Below are positions 29,916 through 37,741 of a stretch of 37,741 bases of DNA, piece after piece. Every line of letters starts with the position of its first letter. The stretch's first letter is position 1. The translations under genes and the position numbers were made by a program. Source of the stretch: Draconibacterium orientale (GTDB lineage: Bacteria; Bacteroidota; Bacteroidia; Bacteroidales; DYQJ01). Under the pieces are notes generated by a model that saw only the letters and a program-made list of their open reading frames with translations, was not told the DNA's origin and did no database searches. The DNA lies in the NCBI GenBank assembly GCA_020719345.1, contig DYQJ01000005.1, positions 1 to 37,741 of the forward strand. The letters run 5' to 3'.

Positions 29916-31250
29916 CTAATACATCTTTGTCGGCTGACCTGTGCTTTCCAACACATTCCACCATAACTCACTCTCTAAATTGATTCGCTTCCGAGTACCA
30001 ACAGCAGCCGGAATAGGTAACAATGTAAAATTCTCACTCCAATGTCCTATTAATACATCGGTATAACCTGCCATCGCCGCATGAACAGCATTCTGTGCAA
30101 GCAAGGTACAAAATTTACTATCATTGGCATTCGCCTGAGCACTCCTTATTATATAACTCGGATCTATGTACTTGATAGTATGTGCAAAACCATCTTTTTT
30201 AAACTCCTCTGATATTACCGATTTAAGATATAAACCTATATCTTTAAATTTTTTATTACCAGACAAATCTTTATCTAATTGACCACCATCAAATAAAAAT
30301 TGACCTGCACCCTCGCCTACGATTATCAACGCATGATGACTACGCTCCAAACGTTTACGTAACGCACTTAAAAAACCTTGTTCCCCATGAATGCTAAAAG
30401 GCATCTCCGGTATTAAGACAAAATTTGCCTCCTGAGTAGATAAAGCCGCATTCGCCGCGATAAAACCTGAATCGCGACCCATCAATTTAACTATTGCTAT
30501 TCCATTGTAGGCACCCTTAGCCTCATTGTGCGCATTCCTTATTATCTCGTTGGCTATTGTGAACGCAGTCTCAAATCCAAAAGTCTTATTTACAAAATTA
30601 ATATCATTATCTATTGTCTTCGGAATACCTACCATTGCTATTTTTAAACCACGTCGCTCAACCTCCTCCTGAATAACATGCGCGCCCGTTTGTGTGCCAT
30701 CACCGCCTATTGTAAATAAAATATTCAAATTGTTTATCTCCATACTATCTACCATCTCTCTTATATCCTGATCACCACGAGATGAACCTAATATACTGCC
30801 ACCCAAAGTATGTATATTGCCAACCGAATCCGGAGTCAACTCTACATAAGGATGTCCAAAAGATGATATAAAACCCTCATAGCCATATTTAAAACCTAAA
30901 ATCCTACGAACTCCATAACGATAATTCAACTGCATTACCAAACCACGAATCACGTTATTTAACCCAGGACACAAGCCACCACACGTGACAATACCTACCT
31001 TAGTCTTGCTCGGATCAAAAAATATCTTCTCCTTCGGACCCGCCTTTTCAAAAGAGATAGGAGTCAAACCGCGTGATATATAAGACTCATAACTACTTAC
31101 TGTCGGATTATACAAAATACGCTCCCCATCTTTTACATAATCATACACACCATCACCCTCATACTTAGATAAATGAATCGGAGAACTCACGCGACGCTCA
31201 CCCAAACTTTTAACTTTAAAATCATCATTTGTTAATTGCGATAAATCCAT
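29916..31250 (-). CDS. 6-phosphofructokinase (GGDG, plant-like/ATP-type)
   Basis: 444 aa; 'GIVTCGGLCPGLNNVIRG', 'FTIGGDGTQTGA', 'GIPKTIDNDI', 'MGRDSGFIAANAAL'. Confidence 0.95.
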   Translation of the reverse strand: MDLSQLTNDDFKVKSLGERRVSSPIHLSKYEGDGVYDYVKDGERILYNPTVSSYESYISRGLTPISFEKAGPKEKIFFDPSKTKVGIVTCGGLCPGLNNVIRGLVMQLNYRYGVRRILGFKYGYEGFISSFGHPYVELTPDSVGNIHTLGGSILGSSRGDQDIREMVDSMEINNLNILFTIGGDGTQTGAHVIQEEVERRGLKIAMVGIPKTIDNDINFVNKTFGFETAFTIANEIIRNAHNEAKGAYNGIAIVKLMGRDSGFIAANAALSTQEANFVLIPEMPFSIHGEQGFLSALRKRLERSHHALIIVGEGAGQFLFDGGQLDKDLSGNKKFKDIGLYLKSVISEEFKKDGFAHTIKYIDPSYIIRSAQANANDSKFCTLLAQNAVHAAMAGYTDVLIGHWSENFTLLPIPAAVGTRKRINLESELWWNVLESTGQPTKMY

Positions 31251-31388
31251 GATAAAAACAATTATTTTTTTTACTTTTGCAAATGTATTAATTTGTTCAT
31301 ATTATTAAAAATATTTTCGTATTTTTTTTTATTTTTATAATATTTTTATATTTTTGTCACAAAATTTTTCTTTAATATTCTTTATAAT

Positions 31389-31958
31389 ATGAAAATTAAC
31401 CAAATCAAGAACAAATATAATACGCTCAACGACATTTTCAAACTCGTGATTAATGCCGCAATTTTATTGCTTATATGGATAATATTTTATTCTTTCTTAA
31501 AAAATATCGCTTGGATTAAAGAAATTTATGAATTAATGACAATATATTTTACTAATTTCCTAACCAATGCAACAAAATTATCTTTAAATTTAATAGGGTA
31601 TGAAGCCGAAGTCGTGGGAAAAATTGTCCGAATTGTTGGAACATATGGGGTTTACCTGGACAAAGGTTGTCTCGCAAGAAACCTGATGGGAATATTTGCA
31701 GGATTTGTCATCGCATACCCAGGCAAAATAAAACATAAATTATGGTTCGTTCCAATGGGTATATTTATTATTATTATATTAAATATCTTCAGACTATCGG
31801 GACTCGCAATACTCGTAGAATGTTGTCCCGAAAAAGTAGAGTTCAATCACCACTATGTATTTAAAATAATAGTATTTGCTTTCACTTTCTTATTATGGTA
31901 TATATGGGTATTTAAAATTGTTGTTACAAAAAATAAACCAACAACTTTTGATAAATAA
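31389..31958 (+). CDS. Exosortase/archaeosortase family protein
   Basis: 189 aa multi-TM with catalytic-type motifs 'DKGCLARNLMGIFAGF' (Cys), 'LNIFRLSGLAI' (Arg), 'FNHHYVFKI' (His). Confidence 0.85.
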   Translation: MKINQIKNKYNTLNDIFKLVINAAILLLIWIIFYSFLKNIAWIKEIYELMTIYFTNFLTNATKLSLNLIGYEAEVVGKIVRIVGTYGVYLDKGCLARNLMGIFAGFVIAYPGKIKHKLWFVPMGIFIIIILNIFRLSGLAILVECCPEKVEFNHHYVFKIIVFAFTFLLWYIWVFKIVVTKNKPTTFDK

Positions 31959-31961
31959 AAC

Positions 31962-32086
31962 GTAACTATTTAGCACCTAAATTTATTGATAATCAAATCT
32001 TTGCGAAACTCTGCGTTTTTTAACTTTGCGGAACTCTGCGAGAAAAAATATTGATATTCAATACATTATAGGTGCTAAATAGTTAC
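31962..32086. mobile_element. MITE-like element family 2, copy B (125 bp, inverted relative to copy A)
   Basis: Perfect 18-bp TIR gtaactatttagcaccta / taggtgctaaatagttac. Begins 4 nt after the exosortase stop; no obvious TSD. Confidence 0.8.
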
Positions 32087-32122
32087 TGTACCTGTTTAAA
32101 ACTTTGCCAAAGTTGTCGTTTA

Positions 32123-33625
32123 TTAGCTTATTCGCATACCTATAATAAGGATATCATCTATTTGTTCATATTTTTTGCCATGATTATCTTTATGTGACAT
32201 CCACTGTTGAATTCGGTGAGTCAAAATATTCTTTTGCTCTTGCATGGACTCCATTTGGATAGCGAGCAACAGATTTTTTAAATTTCTTATTAAGAACTTG
32301 CGTCCTGCACTTCCACCAAACTGGTCTGCATAACCATCTGACAAAATATAAAAAGTGTCATCTTGGAGCAGGTCTATCTCGTGATTTTCAAAGACTTCTT
32401 GGCTGTCGTTATAATATATGCCTATGGGCATCTTGTTTGCCTTTAGTGTTTTTAGTTCGTAATTTTCTCCATTCTTGCGGATAAAATAAGCATCGTTATT
32501 AGCGCCTGAATATTGAAATTTTTGTTGGACACTGTCAACTATACACACAGATATATCCATTCCATCTTTTTGTTCACCATCTTTTCCTGTTTGATGTAAA
32601 GAATCAATAATTTTATGTTTTAGCTTGTTAAGAATTTCTGATGCCTTTATTGTGTCGGTTCGTACTATTTCGTTGAGAAATGAGATACCGAGCATGCTCA
32701 TGAATGCGCCTGGCACTCCATGACCGGTGCAGTCGGCGGCTACAATAAAAACCGAGTTCTCTATCTTCTTAGCCCAATAGAAGTCCCCGCTTACGATGTC
32801 GCGAGGTTTATACAAAATAAAATGCTGTGGCAAAATGGCATTGATAAATTCTTCCGGCGGCAATACAGCGCGTTGTATATAACTCGCATAATTAATGCTG
32901 TCAGTTATTTTTTGCTTCTGGTCTTCTACTTGTTTCTTTTGTATATTAACCTGTTCCATTGCGAGTTTGATGGCAGTGAGGTCGGCATCTATCGCTGCAA
33001 AATTTATTATATTTCTACTTTCATCTAAAATGGGTACCAGACTTCGCTGAAACCATACTTTATTATCAAACTCGTCAGTATATTCGGAAGAGTAAAAGAC
33101 AGGTTCTTTCTTTTGTTTGCATTCTTCTATAACTTTTTGATTCTTCTCGTTGACCTCGTCAAAGATATTTGCCGAGTTCTGCTCTTTAAACTCTTCATAC
33201 GTTTTTCCGAACAAACTTGAAAAACCATTATTTGCCCACAATATATTCCCGCGTAGGTCACTAATTAGTATAGAATTTTCCGTATGATTAAGAATTTGTC
33301 CTAATTTGAGGACTTCAAATTTGCGGAACTCCAATTCGCGCTCCTGTATTTTAACTAATTTAAGGACTTCCTTGATTTTGGTATTATAAATATATAATAT
33401 CATTATTACTACAAGAATCATGAAAATAAAGCTTATGATAAATATATTTCGCTGAATCTTCTGATTTGTAACTTCGGTTTGTAAGCTAAAAATCTCTTCA
33501 TGAGTCTTCATATCATCCAGACTCTGTTTGTTATTAATCAATGAGTCAAAATTATAATCTTGGGCAAATCCATTAATTGTTAAAATAAACAAATTAATAA
33601 TCAATAAAATAAATATCTTTTTCAT
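32123..33625 (-). CDS. PAS-domain PP2C-type (SpoIIE) serine phosphatase
   Basis: 500 aa; signal/TM, PAS ('ILISDLRGNILWANNGFSSLFGKTYEEF'), SpoIIE ('IVSGDFYWAKKIENSVFIVAADCTGHGVPGAFMSMLG'). Confidence 0.93.
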   Translation of the reverse strand: MKKIFILLIINLFILTINGFAQDYNFDSLINNKQSLDDMKTHEEIFSLQTEVTNQKIQRNIFIISFIFMILVVIMILYIYNTKIKEVLKLVKIQERELEFRKFEVLKLGQILNHTENSILISDLRGNILWANNGFSSLFGKTYEEFKEQNSANIFDEVNEKNQKVIEECKQKKEPVFYSSEYTDEFDNKVWFQRSLVPILDESRNIINFAAIDADLTAIKLAMEQVNIQKKQVEDQKQKITDSINYASYIQRAVLPPEEFINAILPQHFILYKPRDIVSGDFYWAKKIENSVFIVAADCTGHGVPGAFMSMLGISFLNEIVRTDTIKASEILNKLKHKIIDSLHQTGKDGEQKDGMDISVCIVDSVQQKFQYSGANNDAYFIRKNGENYELKTLKANKMPIGIYYNDSQEVFENHEIDLLQDDTFYILSDGYADQFGGSAGRKFLIRNLKNLLLAIQMESMQEQKNILTHRIQQWMSHKDNHGKKYEQIDDILIIGMRIS

Positions 33626-33643
33626 ATATATCTTTTTTTCTAT

Positions 33644-35050
33644 CTATTCTTGACGTTCTAAGGCACCTATATCTGGTTTGCTGTCTAACAACCTATCTTT
33701 TCCTTCTATGTCTTTATGCAGAAGCGCATAATTTAGATTTATTATCTCTACATCGGCTTTATCTTTTACAGGCGAAAGCGTGTCAAGATTAAAATCAAAT
33801 TTCTCTACCGATTTATATTTTATATTAGCGTTAATAATACTTTTAGTGAACACGTCACTAAATTTATTATATAAATCGGGGTCTATTTCTACATAACAAT
33901 TTATAAAAAGAAGCTCCATGCCTTCTTCTATATTATAGGCATCTGGAACAAACTCATTTTTCAAGCTTCCCGAAATAATAGTATTTATAAAACGAGCTTC
34001 TAGCTTGCCCCAGAAATGCTGAACTTTATTTGTATCTGTTACATAGTTATTCAAAACAAGTGCCGGGGTTTGGCGTGTTCCCCATTTCCAGTGATTATCT
34101 ATTGTAGAATTATAGAAATAATATGTTCCGCCATAAACACATGCTACCGAATAGATACCGCAGTCGGCAATAATAGAATTAGCCACAACCAGATGAGTCC
34201 CTTTGGCATAAATACCTGCGATGCTGTGTGTTAATATTTTTGAATTAAGTAATGTCAAATTAGGTTGACCGGCAGTCATCACAGTATCTATTGTTATTCC
34301 TATGACCGCATTTTTTATCTCCGCAAAATTGATATAATTATCATGGCTACCATGCGTTAAATATATGCCATTCCATTGTCCTGGAACATCTTGATAAAAG
34401 TCTTCCAACCTATCTGCCTGAAAAACAACAGGCTCTTCTAATGTTCCGTTGACTATTAAACTGCCTTTTACAATAAAAGTAGAATTGCGGTGACTATAAA
34501 TTTGAGTGCCAGACTCTATTTGTAAGACCTCTAAAGTGTCAAGCATAACAGAATTATATATAAGATACGGCTTCTCTTTGTTCCATGTCTGAGATTTAAT
34601 TATCTCGCCGTTAATTAAATTAACATCTTGTCCAAAAGATACTAAATCAACGTCCTGCATATTTTGATTAATGATAAAAACTATGGAGTCTTGTTCTATC
34701 ATCTTATTGCGATTAGGAGTTATGGTGACTTCTACAAAGATGAATATACTGTCATTTGCTTTTATCTCGTAGTCTTCTATCTCGTCATTTGCGATGCCGT
34801 CTATATTTAGACGATAACATGAAGACTTACCGCCTGCCAACTTTAATTTATTGATAACTACATTTTTATCATTCCTATTATAGACAGTTAAGATTTTGGT
34901 AGTAGAACCGATTGTAGTAAAAACAGTATCAAACATAACGGTATCTACTGAAAAATCAAGCTCCGCATTGGTGAGTATATCTTCGCGGTTACAGCTAAAC
35001 AAAATAACTACGATGAAGATAGCGAAAATAAAAAAACTTAGTCTATTCAT
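33644..35050 (-). CDS. Right-handed beta-helix lipoprotein
   Basis: 468 aa; lipobox 'VVILFSCNRE', repetitive beta-helix region 'GTLEEPVVFQAD...GQWNGIYLTHGSHDNYINFAEIKNAVIGI'. Confidence 0.8.
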   Translation of the reverse strand: MNRLSFFIFAIFIVVILFSCNREDILTNAELDFSVDTVMFDTVFTTIGSTTKILTVYNRNDKNVVINKLKLAGGKSSCYRLNIDGIANDEIEDYEIKANDSIFIFVEVTITPNRNKMIEQDSIVFIINQNMQDVDLVSFGQDVNLINGEIIKSQTWNKEKPYLIYNSVMLDTLEVLQIESGTQIYSHRNSTFIVKGSLIVNGTLEEPVVFQADRLEDFYQDVPGQWNGIYLTHGSHDNYINFAEIKNAVIGITIDTVMTAGQPNLTLLNSKILTHSIAGIYAKGTHLVVANSIIADCGIYSVACVYGGTYYFYNSTIDNHWKWGTRQTPALVLNNYVTDTNKVQHFWGKLEARFINTIISGSLKNEFVPDAYNIEEGMELLFINCYVEIDPDLYNKFSDVFTKSIINANIKYKSVEKFDFNLDTLSPVKDKADVEIINLNYALLHKDIEGKDRLLDSKPDIGALERQE

Positions 35051-35113
35051 TGTTGTATTATAGAAATTTTATGTGGCAAAGATAAGAAAAAAAATAATAG
35101 TTTAATTTTTTTT

Positions 35114-35147
35114 ATAAAAAAAAACTCTGCAAGTTTCACTTGCAGAG
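35114..35147 (-). terminator. Intrinsic terminator of tRNA-Arg
   Basis: Reverse strand: CTCTGCAAG-TGAAA-CTTGCAGAG hairpin (35125-35147) followed by a T-run. Confidence 0.8.
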
Positions 35148-35167
35148 CATAAACTTTTAATCATGTG

Positions 35168-35241
35168 TGAACTCGGAGGGATTCGAACCCCCAACCTTCT
35201 GATCCGTAGTCAGGAGCACTATCCAATTATGCTACGAGTTC
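35168..35241 (-). tRNA. tRNA-Arg (anticodon ACG)
   Basis: rc GAACTCGTAGCATAATTGGATAGTGCTCCTGACTACGGATCAGAAGGTTGGGGGTTCGAATCCCTCCGAGTTCA; 7-bp acceptor GAACTCG/CGAGTTC, T-loop TTCGAAT, anticodon loop CTACGGA. Confidence 0.93.
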
Positions 35242-35330
35242 AAAAGACTTTGCAAAGATATAAAACTTTTTTTTACTTGCAAATTTTTTTCGCACTTTTT
35301 TTATTTTTTTTTATTCTTTACTCTGACCAC

Positions 35331-35363
35331 AGATTTGACAACTTTTTAAAAGTTGTCAAATCT
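35331..35363. repeat. Perfect hairpin repeat (copy 1)
   Basis: agatttgacaactttt-t-aaaagttgtcaaatct, 16-bp perfect arms. Confidence 0.9.
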
Positions 35364-35374
35364 AAACTTTTACT

Positions 35375-35434
35375 AAACAATATTTGAAATTTAGAATACA
35401 ATCAGCCGGCTTTTTTGATTGGTATAACGAATTG
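35375..35434 (+). pseudogene. Remnant duplicate of the 3' end of the gene at 35775-36401
   Basis: aaatttagaatacaatcagccggctttttt(t)gatt.gtataacgaa matches 36344-36390, including 30 identical bases. Confidence 0.8.
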
Positions 35435-35551
35435 ACTTTAATTTATAAATAAATATGAATTAAAAAATCAAAAATTATTTTTTCAAGTTAAACCTACAAA
35501 CCAAAATAATTTTTACTACATTTGTATTTAATTTTAAAACGACAAACAAAT

Positions 35552-35770
35552 ATGGCAATCACTATTATTACTTGTATAATTTTAACAATTGCAATTTTAT
35601 TTTTTGCTCAACATGGTAAAAATGACGGGCGTTTAGAACAAGAAGAACTTGAAACACTTGAAACAAAAGAGAAAAATGGAAATATTACAAAAGAAGAAAA
35701 ACAAAAATTAAAAAAACACGAAAAAAATCTTGGTAATAGAAAATCAAGACAAAATAAAGATAAAAAATAA
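35552..35770 (+). CDS. Small membrane protein with charged tail
   Basis: 72 aa from ATG 35552: MAITIITCIILTIAILFFAQHG... then K/E-rich helix; TACATTTG promoter-like motif just upstream. Confidence 0.55.
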   Translation: MAITIITCIILTIAILFFAQHGKNDGRLEQEELETLETKEKNGNITKEEKQKLKKHEKNLGNRKSRQNKDKK

Positions 35771-35774
35771 TATT

Positions 35775-36401
35775 ATGAAAATTCAAAACTATTTAGAATT
35801 AACAAGTTCGGATTATCAAACCGCATTGAATGCGCTAAAAAATAATATCGTTTTACAATTAGACGAAGAAGATTTAAAACTAATTTTTTCGTTGGAAGAA
35901 AAATTATTGATTTCCGATTTTTTGGAAAATTATAATAATTTTACCGATGAAGATTTATTATATGTTGAAAAATTTATAATCAAAAATTTGGAAGACTCCG
36001 ATAAATTATTTGTATCCGATTTAATTGAATTTGCAACCGAATTTGATTTGAATTTACCTTACCCGAAATGTTTAGATTTTTTGAATAATAACATTGAAGA
36101 TAATTCTTACGTTCTATTGTCAACTATTTTTTATATTTCTAAAAATATTAAATTTCAATATATTGAACAAATTCACGAAAAATTAAATAATATTCTAAAT
36201 GATCCTCAACATAATCAAAGTGCGCAAATTGCATCCGCCTTTTTATTGTTTAGAATTACTCATAACAAACAATATTATAACGATTTAACCGATTTAGTTA
36301 TTAATGGACATAAAGACAATAAATTATTATTACAAAATATTTTAAATTTAGAATACAATCAGCCGGCTTTTTTTGATTTGTATAACGAACTACAGATTTG
36401 A
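35775..36401 (+). CDS. Helical (HEAT-like?) hypothetical protein
   Basis: 208 aa from ATG 35775; regularly repeating amphipathic helices; stop codon lies inside the following hairpin. Confidence 0.6.
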   Translation: MKIQNYLELTSSDYQTALNALKNNIVLQLDEEDLKLIFSLEEKLLISDFLENYNNFTDEDLLYVEKFIIKNLEDSDKLFVSDLIEFATEFDLNLPYPKCLDFLNNNIEDNSYVLLSTIFYISKNIKFQYIEQIHEKLNNILNDPQHNQSAQIASAFLLFRITHNKQYYNDLTDLVINGHKDNKLLLQNILNLEYNQPAFFDLYNELQI

Positions 36402-36428
36402 CAACTTTTAAAAAGTTGTCAAATCTGT
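36392..36428. repeat. Perfect hairpin repeat (copy 2)
   Basis: acagatttgacaactttt-a-aaaagttgtcaaatctgt, 18-bp perfect arms; same sequence as 35331-35363. Confidence 0.9.
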
Positions 36429-36486
36429 AAAATCTTGTCAATTCTGAAAAATCTGAAAATTCTGGTTAAAAAAACATAATAAAAAA

Positions 36487-36530
36487 GGAATATATTCCGC
36501 AAATATTATTATTTTTGCGGAACATATTCC
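36487..36530 (+). promoter_or_regulatory. Inverted repeat overlapping the putative promoter of the AAA ATPase gene
   Basis: ggaatatattccgcaaa (36487-36503) / tttgcggaacatattcc (36514-36530), 16/17 complementary; the right arm overlaps TATTTTTG (36510-36517), a TAnnTTTG -7 motif. Confidence 0.6.
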
Positions 36531-36539
36531 TTAAAATAA

Positions 36540-37673
36540 ATGTTTATGATAGAACGACAACTTAAAAATCTTATTTTAAATCGTTTAGGTAAAGCCATAA
36601 TTATATTAGGTCCTCGTCAGACCGGAAAGACAACGATGCTAAGAAGTATCTCAGAGATTTTGGGCAATTACTTATTTCTTGATGCCGATGACCCGACTGT
36701 AAGAGTCATGCTTGCCAATGCTAATACCGAGCAGCTAAGACAAATTATAGGTACCCACAAAGTTGTTTTTATTGACGAGGCACAACGTATAAAAAATATC
36801 GGTTTAACACTTAAAATTATTACCGACCAGCTAAAAAATGTTCAGCTTCTTGTGAGTGGTTCGTCTTCGCTTGAGCTTACTAACCAAATAAATGAACCAT
36901 TAACAGGTCGCAAATGGGAGTATATGCTTTATCCTATTAGTTGGCAAGAATTTACCAATTATGTCGGGTATTTAAAAAGCGAACAACAGCTTGAAAATCG
37001 CATTATTTATGGAATGTATCCGGAGGTGATAACGAGTGCAAGTTTAGAGAGACAAATATTACAACAACTTTCAAGTAGTTATTTGTATAAAGATTTGCTG
37101 ACTTACGAAAAAATCCGTAAACCTGAACTTATAGAAAAATTACTGCGAGCCATTGCTTTTCAAATAGGTAACGAAGTTTCGTACAACGAATTGTCCAGTA
37201 CTTTGCAAATAGATAGCAAAACTATCGCTACTTATATTGATTTATTAGAAAAAGCATTTATTATTTTCAAATTAAGTCCGTTGAGCAGAAATTTACGAAA
37301 CGAAATTTCGAGCAATCGCAAAATATATTTTTACGATACCGGCATACGTAATGCTCTGATTTCTAATTTCAATCCTTTATCTTTGCGAAATGATACCGGT
37401 GCTTTATGGGAAAATTTTTTAATTAGCGAAAGAATGAAATATTTAGAATACAACGAATTACATAATAATAAATATTTCTGGCGAACCACTCAACAACAAG
37501 AAATAGACTATATTGAAGAACATTCAGGAAAATTGTTTGCCTACGAATTTAAGTGGAACGTCAACAAAAAAGCAACGTTATCTAAAACTTTTGCAAATGC
37601 CTATCAAGAGCATGAATTTAAGGTAATAACTAAAGAAAATTATACACAATTTATTACTTTATGTACAATGTAG
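36540..37673 (+). CDS. AAA ATPase with DUF4143 domain
   Basis: 377 aa; 'AIIILGPRQTGKTTML', 'VVFIDEAQRIKNIG', 'LLVSGSSSLEL', C-terminal DUF4143 'FWRTTQQQEIDYIEEHSGKLFAYEFKWN'. Confidence 0.92.
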   Translation: MFMIERQLKNLILNRLGKAIIILGPRQTGKTTMLRSISEILGNYLFLDADDPTVRVMLANANTEQLRQIIGTHKVVFIDEAQRIKNIGLTLKIITDQLKNVQLLVSGSSSLELTNQINEPLTGRKWEYMLYPISWQEFTNYVGYLKSEQQLENRIIYGMYPEVITSASLERQILQQLSSSYLYKDLLTYEKIRKPELIEKLLRAIAFQIGNEVSYNELSSTLQIDSKTIATYIDLLEKAFIIFKLSPLSRNLRNEISSNRKIYFYDTGIRNALISNFNPLSLRNDTGALWENFLISERMKYLEYNELHNNKYFWRTTQQQEIDYIEEHSGKLFAYEFKWNVNKKATLSKTFANAYQEHEFKVITKENYTQFITLCTM

Positions 37674-37741
37674 AATATTTTAAACAATTTAGCAACGTAG
37701 TTGCGTCATCTTTGTAGAAAATAGGTAACCTCCACACTACA

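Noticed and set aside
35163-35387. 74-aa ORF (MCELGGIRTPNLLIRSQ...)
   Set aside because: Antisense translation through the tRNA-Arg gene; a common false ORF.
37690-37735. gcaacgtagttgcgtcatctttgtagaaaatag at the window edge
   Set aside because: Resembles an intergenic repeat end, but only one partial copy is visible and the window ends.

Overview
AT-rich chromosomal window with Bacteroidetes features: TAnnTTTG-type -7 promoters, PUR/DUF3276, DUF5916, SpoIIE and exosortase-family genes. The housekeeping backbone includes psuG, pdxJ, ffh, folD, ftsH, mntP, an ATP-type 6-phosphofructokinase, an RMD1/DUF155 protein and a tRNA-Arg(ACG). Accessory material is interspersed. (1) A 2200-aa single-ORF protein combines a recognisable PLP fold-type-I aminotransferase core with a PEPCK/HPr-kinase-like P-loop kinase region inside large unrecognised helical segments; this is the best candidate for an undescribed system. 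(2) A translationally coupled two-gene operon encodes a 1356-aa RecQ-like protein with eroded Walker A and Walker B motifs (apparent pseudo-helicase) and a tail-anchored coiled-coil protein. (3) There are several defence-gene remnants. One is a solitary DNA methyltransferase followed by a PmeII-like restriction enzyme truncated exactly at a 194-bp MITE-like repeat. Another is a DUF1016 nuclease N-terminus facing a Mod-type methyltransferase N-terminus across a 136-bp palindrome. (4) Two MITE-like families (194 bp direct pair; about 126 bp inverted pair) and several perfect hairpin repeats are present. All functional assignments come from reading motifs by eye; no searches were run.
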